DNA of 34,116 nucleotides from Mesorhizobium sp. (lineage in GTDB: Bacteria; Pseudomonadota; Alphaproteobacteria; Rhizobiales; Rhizobiaceae). The notes below the pieces were generated by a model, which saw only the letters and a program-made list of their open reading frames with translations, had not been told where the DNA came from and made no database searches. Shown in pieces: positions 14,756-22,300 of this stretch (the first letter of the stretch is position 1; each line of letters begins with the position of its first letter). A program made the position numbers and the translations under genes. Location of the stretch: the NCBI GenBank assembly GCA_004963905.1, contig SUGL01000051.1:1-34116 (forward strand). Reading direction: 5' to 3'.

Positions 14756-14938
14756 ATGAGAACCATGAAAACACCGGATGCCCCGCCCCCCGTGATCGTG
14801 GCGGTCGCCAAGTCATCCAAGATTATCTCAGCTCGGCTGACCATCAGGACCGACGAAGCAGCAAGGCGCCGGATCGCTGACACCGACGGCACTCTAAGGC
14901 GGGCACGCGAACTCGCGGAACGCAACCGCCTGCTTTGA
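14756..14938 (+). CDS. Small hypothetical protein (60 aa)
   Basis: MRTMKTPDAPPPVIVAVAKS then SKIISARLTIRTDEAARRRI and an arginine-rich helix ending AERNRLL. A purine-rich ribosome site (AAGGATAAGG) precedes the ATG. No family recognised. Lies 98 bases after the 63-residue gene in the same direction. Confidence 0.5.
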   Translation: MRTMKTPDAPPPVIVAVAKSSKIISARLTIRTDEAARRRIADTDGTLRRARELAERNRLL

Positions 14939-15064
14939 ACCAGCCCTTCGTTGGCCCAATGGTGCTATCGCTACAGACGCCATCGTGATTAGAGCGGAAA
15001 ACTGTATTTCCCAGCGAGGCAAGCTTGGGGTTCAGGGGATCGGCTGACGAGTGGGAGAGTGACA

Positions 15065-15283
15065 ATGGCAACTATCGAATTGATACCAGTTGAGGAGCGG
15101 CCCGGTGGCCAGCTTCTATTTAATGTTCGCGTGACCTCAACCGCTGGCAAGATAGAACTGCCGATCGCCATCGAGGGCCAAGGATCTGTCGCTTCAAATG
15201 AAACGACGGTTCTTCAGTTCGCGCTTGGTTTTGCCAAAGACCTAGAGGTTTCGGTTCGGCTTCGCCTTGGAGTGAAGCAATAG
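15065..15283 (+). CDS. Conserved rhizobial hypothetical protein (72 aa), intact copy
   Basis: MATIELIPVEERPGGQLLFN, a beta-rich front, then GSVASNETTVLQFALGFAKD and VSVRLRLGVKQ. GGGAGAG lies five bases before the ATG; a GTG two codons upstream is too close to it. A decayed homologue lies on the opposite strand at 8157-8386, which supports this as a real protein-coding family. Function unknown. Confidence 0.72.
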   Translation: MATIELIPVEERPGGQLLFNVRVTSTAGKIELPIAIEGQGSVASNETTVLQFALGFAKDLEVSVRLRLGVKQ

Positions 15284-15659
15284 GGGTCTTAAGCAGCGAC
15301 GAGTCACTGAAAGCCAATGATCTGGTCCGGACACGATGCAAGACCTAGCAGGTTGCTTTGGGCTAGAAAGCCGACCGTTCATCCAGCGACCGATTCGCGC
15401 CCAGGCGCTTCGTCGGGAACCGACGTCAAAAGTCGACGGCTTGGGCTCTGATAGTGGAGGAACCAACATCATGAGGATCATCGGCGAGACGGTGGCCGTC
15501 CAGAACGCCGCCTGCCGCTTTTTTGTCGCCAGCAGCGGCTTCCACGACTAACGCCGACCGAAGCCTTGGCCCTGCTTTCGGATCCAACGCCCGCCGAGGC
15601 GTGGCTTGAAGCAATAGGAACTGCTCCGCCGGGTAGCCATCGGGGTGTCGACGTTGGCC
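15284..15659. other. Stretch without a supported gene
   Basis: Contains a 26-codon frame (15471-15551) with GGAGGA nine bases before its ATG, too short to support alone, and a GC-rich part without recognisable coding on either strand. Confidence 0.4.
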
Positions 15660-15796
15660 CTGTCGCAACCACCTCGGCCATGTCATAGTTGAGTCCTTCA
15701 AGGCATCTCGGATTTGCATTCCTTGCTTTGCCAACCTTTGTCCTTCACCTGGCCGCGGGGTTTCTTCGCTGCGCCCTTAATTTCGTCTTTGTGCAT
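15660..15796 (-). pseudogene. CsbD-family remnant
   Basis: Begins MHKDEIKGAAKKPRGQVKDK, the characteristic start of CsbD stress proteins (xKDxxKGAAKxxxGxVKD). The next expected piece, VGKARNANPRCLEG, is in another frame, so an extra G at about 15742 has shifted it. The rest of the usual helical repeat is lost. AGAGAG precedes the ATG at 15796. CsbD proteins accumulate under stress in many bacteria; this copy is dead or truncated to 32 residues. Confidence 0.6.
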
Positions 15797-15882
15797 CGTT
15801 CTCTCTTTTTGAGCAGCGATGTCTGCTTACGGGCGACGGTTAAGCTGGCTCCAATGGCCGGGATTTGGCGCTTAGCATCCGT

Positions 15883-15904
15883 GGCCCCACTCGGATATGG
15901 AGCC
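15883..15904. repeat. Degenerate hairpin downstream of the intact recombinase
   Basis: GGCCCCA, eight bases, TGGAGCC: the imperfect counterpart of the perfect hairpin at 5161-5183, at the same position relative to the recombinase stop. Confidence 0.45.
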
Positions 15905-15912
15905 GCGTCTGG

Positions 15913-16545
15913 TTAGACTTCCGTGGCCTCGGCGAGTTCGAGGGCATCTTCGACGTCGACGCCGAGATACCGGACCGTGTTTTCGATTTTGGTGTGACCC
16001 AGCAGAATCTGAACAGCGCGGAGGTTACCTGTCGTCTTGTAAATAATCGACGCTTTGGTACGCCGCAGCGAATGCGTTCCGTATTCCTGAGGTCTAAGCC
16101 CAATCGCCACAACCCATTCGTCCACGAGGCGGGCATACTGCCTTGTGCTCATGTGACGCCTTGGGTCGATCCTGCTCGGGAACGCATAATCGTCGACCGT
16201 GCCGCCGCGCCGTTCTAGCCATACGAGAAGACTGGAGCGCGCATCGCTCATCGACTCAAACTGAACCGGTCGCCCTGTCTTCTGTTGCACGACCATCGCG
16301 CGGGTTCGAATTTCCGGCCCGAGAACCAAGGTGCCGATCCTGATCTTCACTAGGTCGCAACCGCGCAACTTGCTGTCGATTGCTAGATCGAAGAGGGCTC
16401 GATCGCGCAATCGCCGCTCTCGGTCGAGAAAGAACCGGATCGCCCAGATCTGTCGAGGTTTCAGCGGCCGTTTCGTTCCGACCTTCTTGCCCGCGTTCCA
16501 CGCGCGGCGATCGGGAGCGGTGGGGTCATAGTGTGAATGTCCCAT
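15913..16545 (-). CDS. Standalone tyrosine recombinase/integrase (copy 2, intact)
   Basis: 210 residues, only the catalytic domain: no N-terminal core-binding domain is present, which is normal for this short family seen in many proteobacteria. Seen: R61 (LRGCDLVKI), K89 (VQQKTGRP), HSLRR (H158, R161), GHTKIE (H184) and the nucleophile Y193 (VRYLG), the complete tyrosine recombinase set. GGAGA precedes the ATG at 16545. Target site unknown. Same strand and 10.8 kb from the broken copy 1, with homology beginning about 30 bases before the start codon and running past the stop through the hairpin. Confidence 0.93.
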   Translation of the reverse strand: MGHSHYDPTAPDRRAWNAGKKVGTKRPLKPRQIWAIRFFLDRERRLRDRALFDLAIDSKLRGCDLVKIRIGTLVLGPEIRTRAMVVQQKTGRPVQFESMSDARSSLLVWLERRGGTVDDYAFPSRIDPRRHMSTRQYARLVDEWVVAIGLRPQEYGTHSLRRTKASIIYKTTGNLRAVQILLGHTKIENTVRYLGVDVEDALELAEATEV

Positions 16546-16575
16546 TTCGCTTCTCCATCGGCCATGATTGGCCAC

Positions 16576-16941
16576 GGGAGCAACGCCCAGGCACTGCCTC
16601 GGATGGGATTGGGGCCACGAAAGCCGACCGTCCGCTTTCCGGATGTCGCTAGATAACCGACTTTCGCATCCAATACGGTGTCGAGCGCCTTGGCTCCCGA
16701 GTCGCCGTGGTCGGGCATCTTACTTTGCCAATGATCGCCACCTTGCCTAGCCCGACAAAGCACCCGGCACGACGGAGACCGCTGGCACGACCTCCCGAAA
16801 TGTCCAGGCATGGCAATCGAACGCGACACCGTCTCCTCGCCCTCGGCCCGTGGGCTCCGATGCTTCCATATGGATCCGACTCTCCAGCCGTGGGCTGTTT
16901 CCTTATCATTCCAGTGCCCAAGTCCAACATGGAGATAAACA
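16576..16941. other. Intergenic stretch with an imperfect palindrome
   Basis: No supported gene. At 16619-16639 a 21-base near-palindrome (arms GAAAG and CTTTC, 18 of 21 positions symmetric) resembles the short AAAGCCGACCGT-type motifs that recur between rhizobial genes; a partial copy lies at 15364-15376. Confidence 0.4.
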
Positions 16942-17162
16942 ATGAAGCACATCACGTTTGCTGCTGCCTTACTTCTCGTTTCTGTGGGAGCCGCCTTTGC
17001 CGGCAGCGACCACTATGGGTCACAGACAGCGGTGCCCCCCGACAACACCCATACCTCCTCGACAAGCATTGTTGAGGGGCGCGCCAAAGATGACGTCCGT
17101 CAAGCGGTACGAAAGCCAGCGGCGCCGAACGACAATTATGATCGGGTATTTGGGGGCGCTAG
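16942..17162 (+). pseudogene. DUF680 family exported protein, frameshifted near the end
   Basis: MKHITFAAALLLVSVGAAFA is a signal peptide; mature GSDHYGSQ and the following S/T-rich acidic part fit DUF680, a family of small exported proteins known almost only from Mesorhizobium. Members end in GIWG. Here DR is followed by a three-G run at 17144-17146; one more G would give GIWGR and a stop at 17160-17162. Without it the frame runs on to 17394 through the terminator, which makes no biological sense. So a one-base deletion or error. AUG preceded by GGAGA. Confidence 0.75.
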
Positions 17163-17182
17163 TCTGGCAGGTAAATTGAACA

Positions 17183-17221
17183 GGGCCGCTCGGTCTTCCC
17201 CCGGATCGAGCGGCCCGTTTT
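17183..17221 (+). terminator. Rho-independent terminator after the DUF680 gene
   Basis: GGGCCGCTCG, a 14-base loop, CGAGCGGCCC, then GTTTT: a perfect 10-bp stem with a short T-tract, 20 bases beyond the restored DUF680 stop. Its place confirms where that gene should end. Confidence 0.88.
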
Positions 17222-17629
17222 CGCAGGCGCATCGTGCGGGGCAGAGTCGGACCACAAATCGGGTCCGCGACATGATCGTTGAAGCGTGCTCGATGCGTCG
17301 TCCTGGCAAAATGCCAAGCTTTGGCTCGGAACAGCGCGACCGAAGAGAATGGACCCTTCCTTCCTCGTTCCAATTTCGAAGCAGGTCCTTTTAATTGGAA
17401 AGCATCGGACACCGCGGAATAAGTCATCGCGAATCTGCCGTATTGATCCCTGATCGCAATCGATGGCGCGCGGGCAGCCGTGATGGCGCCCTCGACAACC
17501 TGTGCCAGTCCTCCATTCATGAAATCATAGACCAAGGTATGGAACGCCCGATTCCTCGGCACAATGGTTTGCACCTCGCAAGGCGCGGCATGGTTGAGAC
17601 CTTTCCAACCCAACGGAGGGAGAGGCAAA
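17222..17629. other. Stretch without a supported gene
   Basis: No domain or ribosome-site-supported frame seen on either strand. A long minus-strand frame is open across 17020-17628 but crosses the terminator and resembles nothing known to me. Confidence 0.4.
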
Positions 17630-17821
17630 ATGGAGCTCCGTTCTGCGCTTTTGAAGGTTCGGCAGATCCTCCTGAGGCTCTGGGGTATCGACCCGGCGGC
17701 ACCGCCAGCAAGGCGCGCCAGGCGCGCTGGCCAGTTTGCTCACGCGAAGCTACAGCGAGTTTATACACGTGATGGGGTGAGAGTCCCCGTCTCTCCAAGG
17801 ACTCATCGGGATTGCGGGTGA
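17630..17821 (+). CDS. Possible small basic protein (63 aa)
   Basis: MELRSALLKVRQILLRLWGI followed by an arginine/alanine-rich part. A strong purine-rich site (GGAGGGAGAGG) precedes the ATG, the only real support. It ends in the palindrome that precedes the cytochrome b gene. No family recognised. Confidence 0.33.
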   Translation: MELRSALLKVRQILLRLWGIDPAAPPARRARRAGQFAHAKLQRVYTRDGVRVPVSPRTHRDCG

Positions 17822-17834
17822 ATTCACCCCCCGC
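17814..17834. promoter_or_regulatory. Palindrome upstream of cytochrome b
   Basis: GGGTGAATTCACCC (17816-17829) is a perfect 14-base palindrome, flanked by GC and CCCGC that extend a possible stem. It lies 73 bases before the cytochrome b start: a possible operator or leader hairpin. Confidence 0.4.
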
Positions 17835-17901
17835 AGCGGGAACCAAACAAGGAGTCCTGGCCGATGTCGATTTCAGGAATCCTAGAACCGGAGGCGATGC
17901 G

Positions 17902-19200
17902 ATGATCGGTAAACGTTCGACCTATGTGCCCAAGACCAAGATCGGACGCTGGTTCGACGCACGCCTGCCGGTGCCTCGGTTGGTGCACGATTCCTTCATC
18001 GTCTATCCCGTCCCGCGCAACCTGAACCTCGCCTATACGTTCGGCGGCATCCTCACGATGATGCTGGCATTGCAGATCGTGACCGGTGTCGTGCTGGCCA
18101 TGCACTATGCGGCGGATACGACGCTGGCCTTCAACTCCGTCGAAAAGATCATGCGCGACGTCAACTCCGGCTGGCTGTTGCGGTACCTGCATTCGAACGG
18201 TGCGTCATTTTTCTTCATCGCCGCCTACGTCCACATATTCCGAAGTCTTTATTACGGCTCTTACAAGGCCCCGCGCGAGTTGCTGTGGGTGCTTGGCTGC
18301 TTCAATTTTCTGCTGCTAATGGCAATTGCGTTCATCGGATATGTGCTGCCCTGGGGTCAGATGTCGTACTGGGGCGCTACAGTCATTACCAATTTCTTTA
18401 CCGCGATACCGCTGGTCGGCGACTGGATATCGCGACTGCTGCTCGGCGGCTTCACGGTCGACAATCCGACCCTCAATCGCTTCTTCGCGCTGCATTACCT
18501 GCTGCCGTTCATCCTTGCCGGTGTTGTCGCTCTCCACATCTGGGCGCTTCACGTCGTCGGCCAGAACAATCCGACAGGCATCGACGTGAAGTCGGCAACC
18601 GATGTCGTGGACTTTACACCTCACGCTACCGTCAAAGACGTGTTCGGCGCCGTGATCTTCCTGCTCGTTCTCACCTATTTCGTCTTTTACCTTCCGAACT
18701 ATCTGGGGCACCCGGACAACTACTCCATCGCCGACCAGCTGAAGACGCCGGCGCATATCGTGCCCGAATGGTACTTTCTGCCGTTCTACGCGATGCTGCG
18801 CGCCATCACCTTCAATATAGGACCGATCAGTTCCAAGCTTGGCGGCGTGCTCACCATGTTCGGCGCCATCGCCGTGCTCTTCTTCGTGCCCTGGCTCGAC
18901 GCCTCGAAGGTACGCTCGGCGATCTACCGACCGTGGTACAGGCGGATCTTTTGGCTGTTCGTAGCCAACGCAGTCTTCCTCGGCTGGCTGGGCTCGCGAC
19001 CGGCAGAAGGCATCTATGTTGGCCTGGCTCAGTTCGCCACGCTTTGCTATTTCGCCTTCTTTGTCGTCGCGATGCCGTTGCTCCGTTTCATCGAGACCCC
19101 GCGCCGGCTGCCGAACTCGATCACGGAAGCGGTTCTCCAGAAGAACAACAGCGGCGGGGCAAGCGTAATCGCAGAGCGAGAGATCGAACGTCGTCGATGA
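17902..19200 (+). CDS. petB: Cytochrome b of a bc1-type complex (orphan)
   Basis: 432 residues, full length. Seen: the two haem-ligand pairs H97/H111 and H198/H212 (each spaced by 13), GYVLPWGQMSYWGATVI (cd1-region quinol site), PEWY at 288-291 and eight hydrophobic helices, the last followed by a charged tail. In the bc1 complex this membrane subunit oxidises quinol at Qo and reduces quinone at Qi. GGAGG lies before the ATG at 17902. No Rieske protein or cytochrome c1 gene lies on either side, unlike the usual petABC operon, so it is a second copy or has been separated from its partners. All catalytic residues are kept. Confidence 0.92.
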   Translation: MIGKRSTYVPKTKIGRWFDARLPVPRLVHDSFIVYPVPRNLNLAYTFGGILTMMLALQIVTGVVLAMHYAADTTLAFNSVEKIMRDVNSGWLLRYLHSNGASFFFIAAYVHIFRSLYYGSYKAPRELLWVLGCFNFLLLMAIAFIGYVLPWGQMSYWGATVITNFFTAIPLVGDWISRLLLGGFTVDNPTLNRFFALHYLLPFILAGVVALHIWALHVVGQNNPTGIDVKSATDVVDFTPHATVKDVFGAVIFLLVLTYFVFYLPNYLGHPDNYSIADQLKTPAHIVPEWYFLPFYAMLRAITFNIGPISSKLGGVLTMFGAIAVLFFVPWLDASKVRSAIYRPWYRRIFWLFVANAVFLGWLGSRPAEGIYVGLAQFATLCYFAFFVVAMPLLRFIETPRRLPNSITEAVLQKNNSGGASVIAEREIERRR

Positions 19201-19540
19201 CTGATGGCGATCGTCCTCTCACCTGTCTGACCTGGTGCCGACAGAAGCCGCGCGTTGCAGCGCCTTTTACGTTTTGACCGAACGACGGAAGGCCCTGTGC
19301 GGCCGGCCTCGCCGTCAAGGGACGATCGGCGTGAAGGCTGATCCCCAGGAGAAATATCTCGTGCCCCTGCCGGAGGTCGCGTCGAAACGGTTCGGACGAC
19401 GCGCCTCAACCGTTGCTTGATTTATGTCGTTCCCACAGACCGCTACGCGCCTATGGGCGACGTGCGCTAGGTGTTCAGGACAACAGCGCTTGCTTCCGCG
19501 GACGCTGCCGTGCTTCGGGCTGGCGACAGACTGCGGTCAA
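19201..19540. other. Intergenic stretch between convergent genes
   Basis: Downstream of cytochrome b and of the DUF1810 gene. No cytochrome c1 or other recognisable coding, and no clear terminator. Confidence 0.4.
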
Positions 19541-19975
19541 TCATCGCGACATCGAGCGGATCTGGCTCATGGTATCCTCATCGAGCAAGCCGTCGAACCA
19601 GACATCGAACATGGTTTCCAGCAGGAACTCGTCGTAGCTGGCTTCGGAAAACAGCGTCAGGGATGCGTGCAATTTCTTCGCATCATCGTCACCGAAAACG
19701 GCGCGAGCGCTGATGTTGGAGAGCCTTTGCAAACTGCCGACGCATTCCCGGTAGCGGCCTCCCAGGAGCGGAGACGAGATATAGGCATTGGCTTCGTCGA
19801 GCGATGCTATCGCGTACGGCTCTGGCGCGCCGCGGCTTTGTCCGGACGACAGCCTGGGAAATATGAATTCCATATAGGGAGTGCACATCATGCCGCGACG
19901 CAGAATGCCGATCGCATCCTCATAGATCGGATCCTGCGCGTGCACGAACCTTTGCAGATTATATTCATCGTTCAT
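19541..19975 (-). CDS. DUF1810 family protein
   Basis: 144 residues: YNLQRFVHAQDPIYEDAIGI, LRRG, EFIFPRLS, YAIASLDEANAYISSPLLGG, RYRECVGSL, AVFGDDDAKKLHASLTLFSE. These are the DUF1810 landmarks in order. The family's usual HWMWFIFPQL reads YMEFIFPRL here, so a conserved tryptophan is missing. Function of the family is unknown (some members are linked to ADP-ribosyl handling folds, unproven). Weak ribosome site; 24 bases after the GNAT gene, so part of its operon. Confidence 0.82.
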   Translation of the reverse strand: MNDEYNLQRFVHAQDPIYEDAIGILRRGMMCTPYMEFIFPRLSSGQSRGAPEPYAIASLDEANAYISSPLLGGRYRECVGSLQRLSNISARAVFGDDDAKKLHASLTLFSEASYDEFLLETMFDVWFDGLLDEDTMSQIRSMSR

Positions 19976-19999
19976 GACGGCCCACCAATCTCGCTGTAG

Positions 20000-20299
20000 T
20001 TACCCGGTGACTACGTCGGCATACTCCGGATGTCTGATCAGGAAGCGGACCATGAACGGGCATTTCAGGACTGCCTTGCGACCGGTTTTGCGCAACAACT
20101 CAAACAGCCCTTGCGCCAATTGCGACCCGATACCTTGCCCTGAAAACGCCGAAGGAACCTCCGTGTGGATCAGAACAACCAGCCCGTCTTCAATCCGATA
20201 GTAGGCGGCTGCGAGCGCACCTTCGGCGATCGGTAGTTCGAACCGATGCTGTCGGGCATTTTCCCTGACCTTCGCGTCCATTTGTAAGCACTCAGCCAT
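20000..20299 (-). CDS. GNAT family N-acetyltransferase (small, YjdJ/COG2388-like)
   Basis: 99 residues: RFELPIAEGALAAAYYRIED, VVLIHTEVP, then GQGIGSQLAQGLFE (the acetyl-CoA pyrophosphate loop) and a C-terminal CPFMVRFLIRHPEYADVV. This is the short GNAT type, about half the length of ordinary acetyltransferases. The ATG at 20299 overlaps the histidine kinase stop (ATGGCTGA), supporting coupled translation. Acceptor substrate unknown. Confidence 0.85.
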   Translation of the reverse strand: MAECLQMDAKVRENARQHRFELPIAEGALAAAYYRIEDGLVVLIHTEVPSAFSGQGIGSQLAQGLFELLRKTGRKAVLKCPFMVRFLIRHPEYADVVTG

Positions 20300-21083
20300 T
20301 CCCGAGCGTGGGTTGATCGGTTTCTCCAACGTCAAGTTCCGGTGGCACGGCCGGCACGCGCAGGATTACGGTCGTGCCAACGCCCAGGGTGCTCTCGATG
20401 TCGATGCTTCCACCATGCTCCAGCGCGAAATGCTTCACCATCGGCAGGCCAACGCCGCCCAGGCCGCTGGCCCTGGTGGTGAAAAATGGCTCGAAGGCGC
20501 GGGCCACGGTCTCCTGCGTCATTCCGATGCCGCCATCAACGATACGAAGCTCGATGAAGGCGACATGGCCTTGAACGGCCGTCGCGTCGATCGAGATCAA
20601 ACCGCCGTCTGGCATGGCATCGCGAGCGTTGAATACGAGATTCAAGACCGCATTCTGCAGGCCCAGCCGATCGCATTTCGCGGAAGGCAGGCCGGATGCG
20701 ACCCGGACCTCAAGCTGGATGCGCGGATCGCACACGCACCGGATGAGAGCCTCGACCTCGGTCAGGCAGGCACTTACATTGGTTTCTTCAACATCGCGAC
20801 GGCTCGCTTGAGCCCTGCTCATCGTCTCACGGACAAGCGCACCCGCTCGCAGTAAGGCCGTCCTGGCGTTGGCGATCACGGGCTCGAGCGAGGGAGACAC
20901 CGGGACGGAAGGGTCCCGCACGATTCGGTTGATAGCGGATAGCGCGATCTGGATGAGATTGCCCAGATCGTGAACCGTGCCGGCTGTCGGCTGTTGCGTG
21001 CTCAGGTCGCGCCGAGCGGCTTCGGCATATGAGTCACGGACATGCTCGCCCATTGGGTCGGCTTTTGTCTCCGCGCGCAGCAT
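20292..21083 (-). CDS. Soluble sensor histidine kinase without input domain
   Basis: 263 residues. Seen: a phosphoacceptor-type helix with HDLGNLIQIALSAINRI (H near residue 39), N box NLVFNARDAMPDGG, G1 DGGIGM, F box FEPFFTTR and G2 GLGGVGLPMVK. No membrane segment or sensor domain; about 35 residues precede the H box. It may take its signal from a partner protein. No response regulator is adjacent. Start is uncertain (ATG at 21083 or 21053; neither has a good ribosome site). First gene of the operon with GNAT and DUF1810. Confidence 0.85.
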   Translation of the reverse strand: MLRAETKADPMGEHVRDSYAEAARRDLSTQQPTAGTVHDLGNLIQIALSAINRIVRDPSVPVSPSLEPVIANARTALLRAGALVRETMSRAQASRRDVEETNVSACLTEVEALIRCVCDPRIQLEVRVASGLPSAKCDRLGLQNAVLNLVFNARDAMPDGGLISIDATAVQGHVAFIELRIVDGGIGMTQETVARAFEPFFTTRASGLGGVGLPMVKHFALEHGGSIDIESTLGVGTTVILRVPAVPPELDVGETDQPTLGNG

Positions 21084-21449
21084 CTCAGCCCCGTCTGTTC
21101 GTTAGCGGCCCTTGTATCCCGGGACGCTACATCGACAGGAATTTGCGATCGATTGGATGGAGAGAGAGGCCCGACCATACCGCGGTATATGTCTTGCTCA
21201 GATCTCGTTGGACTAAGTCGGTTCGATTTGTGACCAGGACTGTACTGACGGTTTCCCACCATCGTCCGATCGATCGATGCTGGTGCGCTGCTCTTTGCCA
21301 CCTGTCGGCTAGAAACACCCACTCTCCGGATCGATCGGCCCTAGACCTTCGCATCGCAAGACCGATGCCCCCGTAGAATAGTTCAGCAAACAGGCCCGGC
21401 GCATTCTTCACTGCAGTTGACCACGTCCTGGTCGTAGAGGAGCAGGAAA
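21084..21449. other. Divergent promoter region
   Basis: Separates the minus-strand kinase operon from the plus-strand hydrolase series, so it must hold both promoters. Several ATCGATCGAT-like short palindromes (about 21268-21278, 21330-21338) occur. No confident -35/-10 pair. No gene supported. Confidence 0.4.
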
Positions 21450-22235
21450 GTGCAAAGGATCACGAGAATTCTGATGCTCGCCGCGGTGGTTGGCGGCTCG
21501 GGTGACGCCATGGCTCAGCCCACGGGTCCGCAGGTCAAGCCGACAATCGTGCTGGTACACGGCGCCTTCGCAGAGTCGTCGAGCTGGAACGCGGTGATCA
21601 CCGACCTCAACAAGGACGGCTACACAGCCATCGCGGCAGCCAATCCTCTTCGCAGCGTCGCGGGCGATGCAGCGGCGGTTTCGGCCGTCATCCGTTCGAT
21701 CTCGGGACCGGTCGTGTTGGTCGGCCATTCCTATGGCGGGCCGATCATCACCGAGGCAGCCAACGGAAAGAACAATGTGAAGGCGCTGGTCTATGTGGCC
21801 GGCTTTGCGCCTGAGACCGGCGAGTCCAGCCTCACGCTTTCGGCAAAATTCCCCGGCAGCACGCTGGGCGACGCGCTTCTGCCTGTGACGCAGTCTGACG
21901 GAGGCCTGGACCTCTATATCCAGTCGGAAAAGTTCCACGAGCAGTTCGCGGCCGACGTGCCGTCGGCCGAAGCCAGCCTGATGGCTGCGACCCAGCGTCC
22001 CGTCGCCAAAGCCGCTCTGGCGGAGCCATCCGGTGCCGCCTCATGGAAGACGATCCCCTCTTACGCAATCTACGGCTCGGCCGATCGAAATATCCCGCCG
22101 GCGGTCATGAAGTTCATGGCTGAACGTGCGCATGCCGTGAAGACCGTGGTCGTCGAGGGAGCTTCCCACGCCGTGATGGTTTCGCATCCCGACGAGGTCG
22201 CCGCGCTCATCGAGGACGCTGCCTCGGCTCAGTGA
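21450..22235 (+). CDS. Exported alpha/beta-fold hydrolase
   Basis: 261 residues from a GTG with AGGAG seven bases upstream. Seen: a signal peptide ending around DAMAQ (20-23), the oxyanion strand VLVHGAF, the nucleophile elbow GHSYGG (S94), an acid in YGSADRN and the histidine in EGASHAV. Resembles salicylate-/pyrethroid-esterase-type hydrolases (EstC family), which split small esters. Probably periplasmic. First gene of the plus-strand series; 65 bases to the next. Confidence 0.9.
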   Translation: MQRITRILMLAAVVGGSGDAMAQPTGPQVKPTIVLVHGAFAESSSWNAVITDLNKDGYTAIAAANPLRSVAGDAAAVSAVIRSISGPVVLVGHSYGGPIITEAANGKNNVKALVYVAGFAPETGESSLTLSAKFPGSTLGDALLPVTQSDGGLDLYIQSEKFHEQFAADVPSAEASLMAATQRPVAKAALAEPSGAASWKTIPSYAIYGSADRNIPPAVMKFMAERAHAVKTVVVEGASHAVMVSHPDEVAALIEDAASAQ

Positions 22236-22300
22236 AGAGCCCGTAACGGCTGGCATTCCGTTCCGCAACGCAATTTAGAACGCAAGACAGGAGCTTGGAC

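Noticed and set aside
15471..15551. A 26-codon plus-strand frame with a good ribosome site
   Set aside because: Too short to support without a known family or conservation.
17762..17850. Possible tRNA or tmRNA fragment as an attachment site before cytochrome b
   Set aside because: Short GC-rich stems are present but no T-loop or anticodon-arm pattern could be placed.
18285..19277. A 330-residue plus-strand frame inside cytochrome b
   Set aside because: Shifted frame of petB with no ribosome site and no similarity to a protein family.
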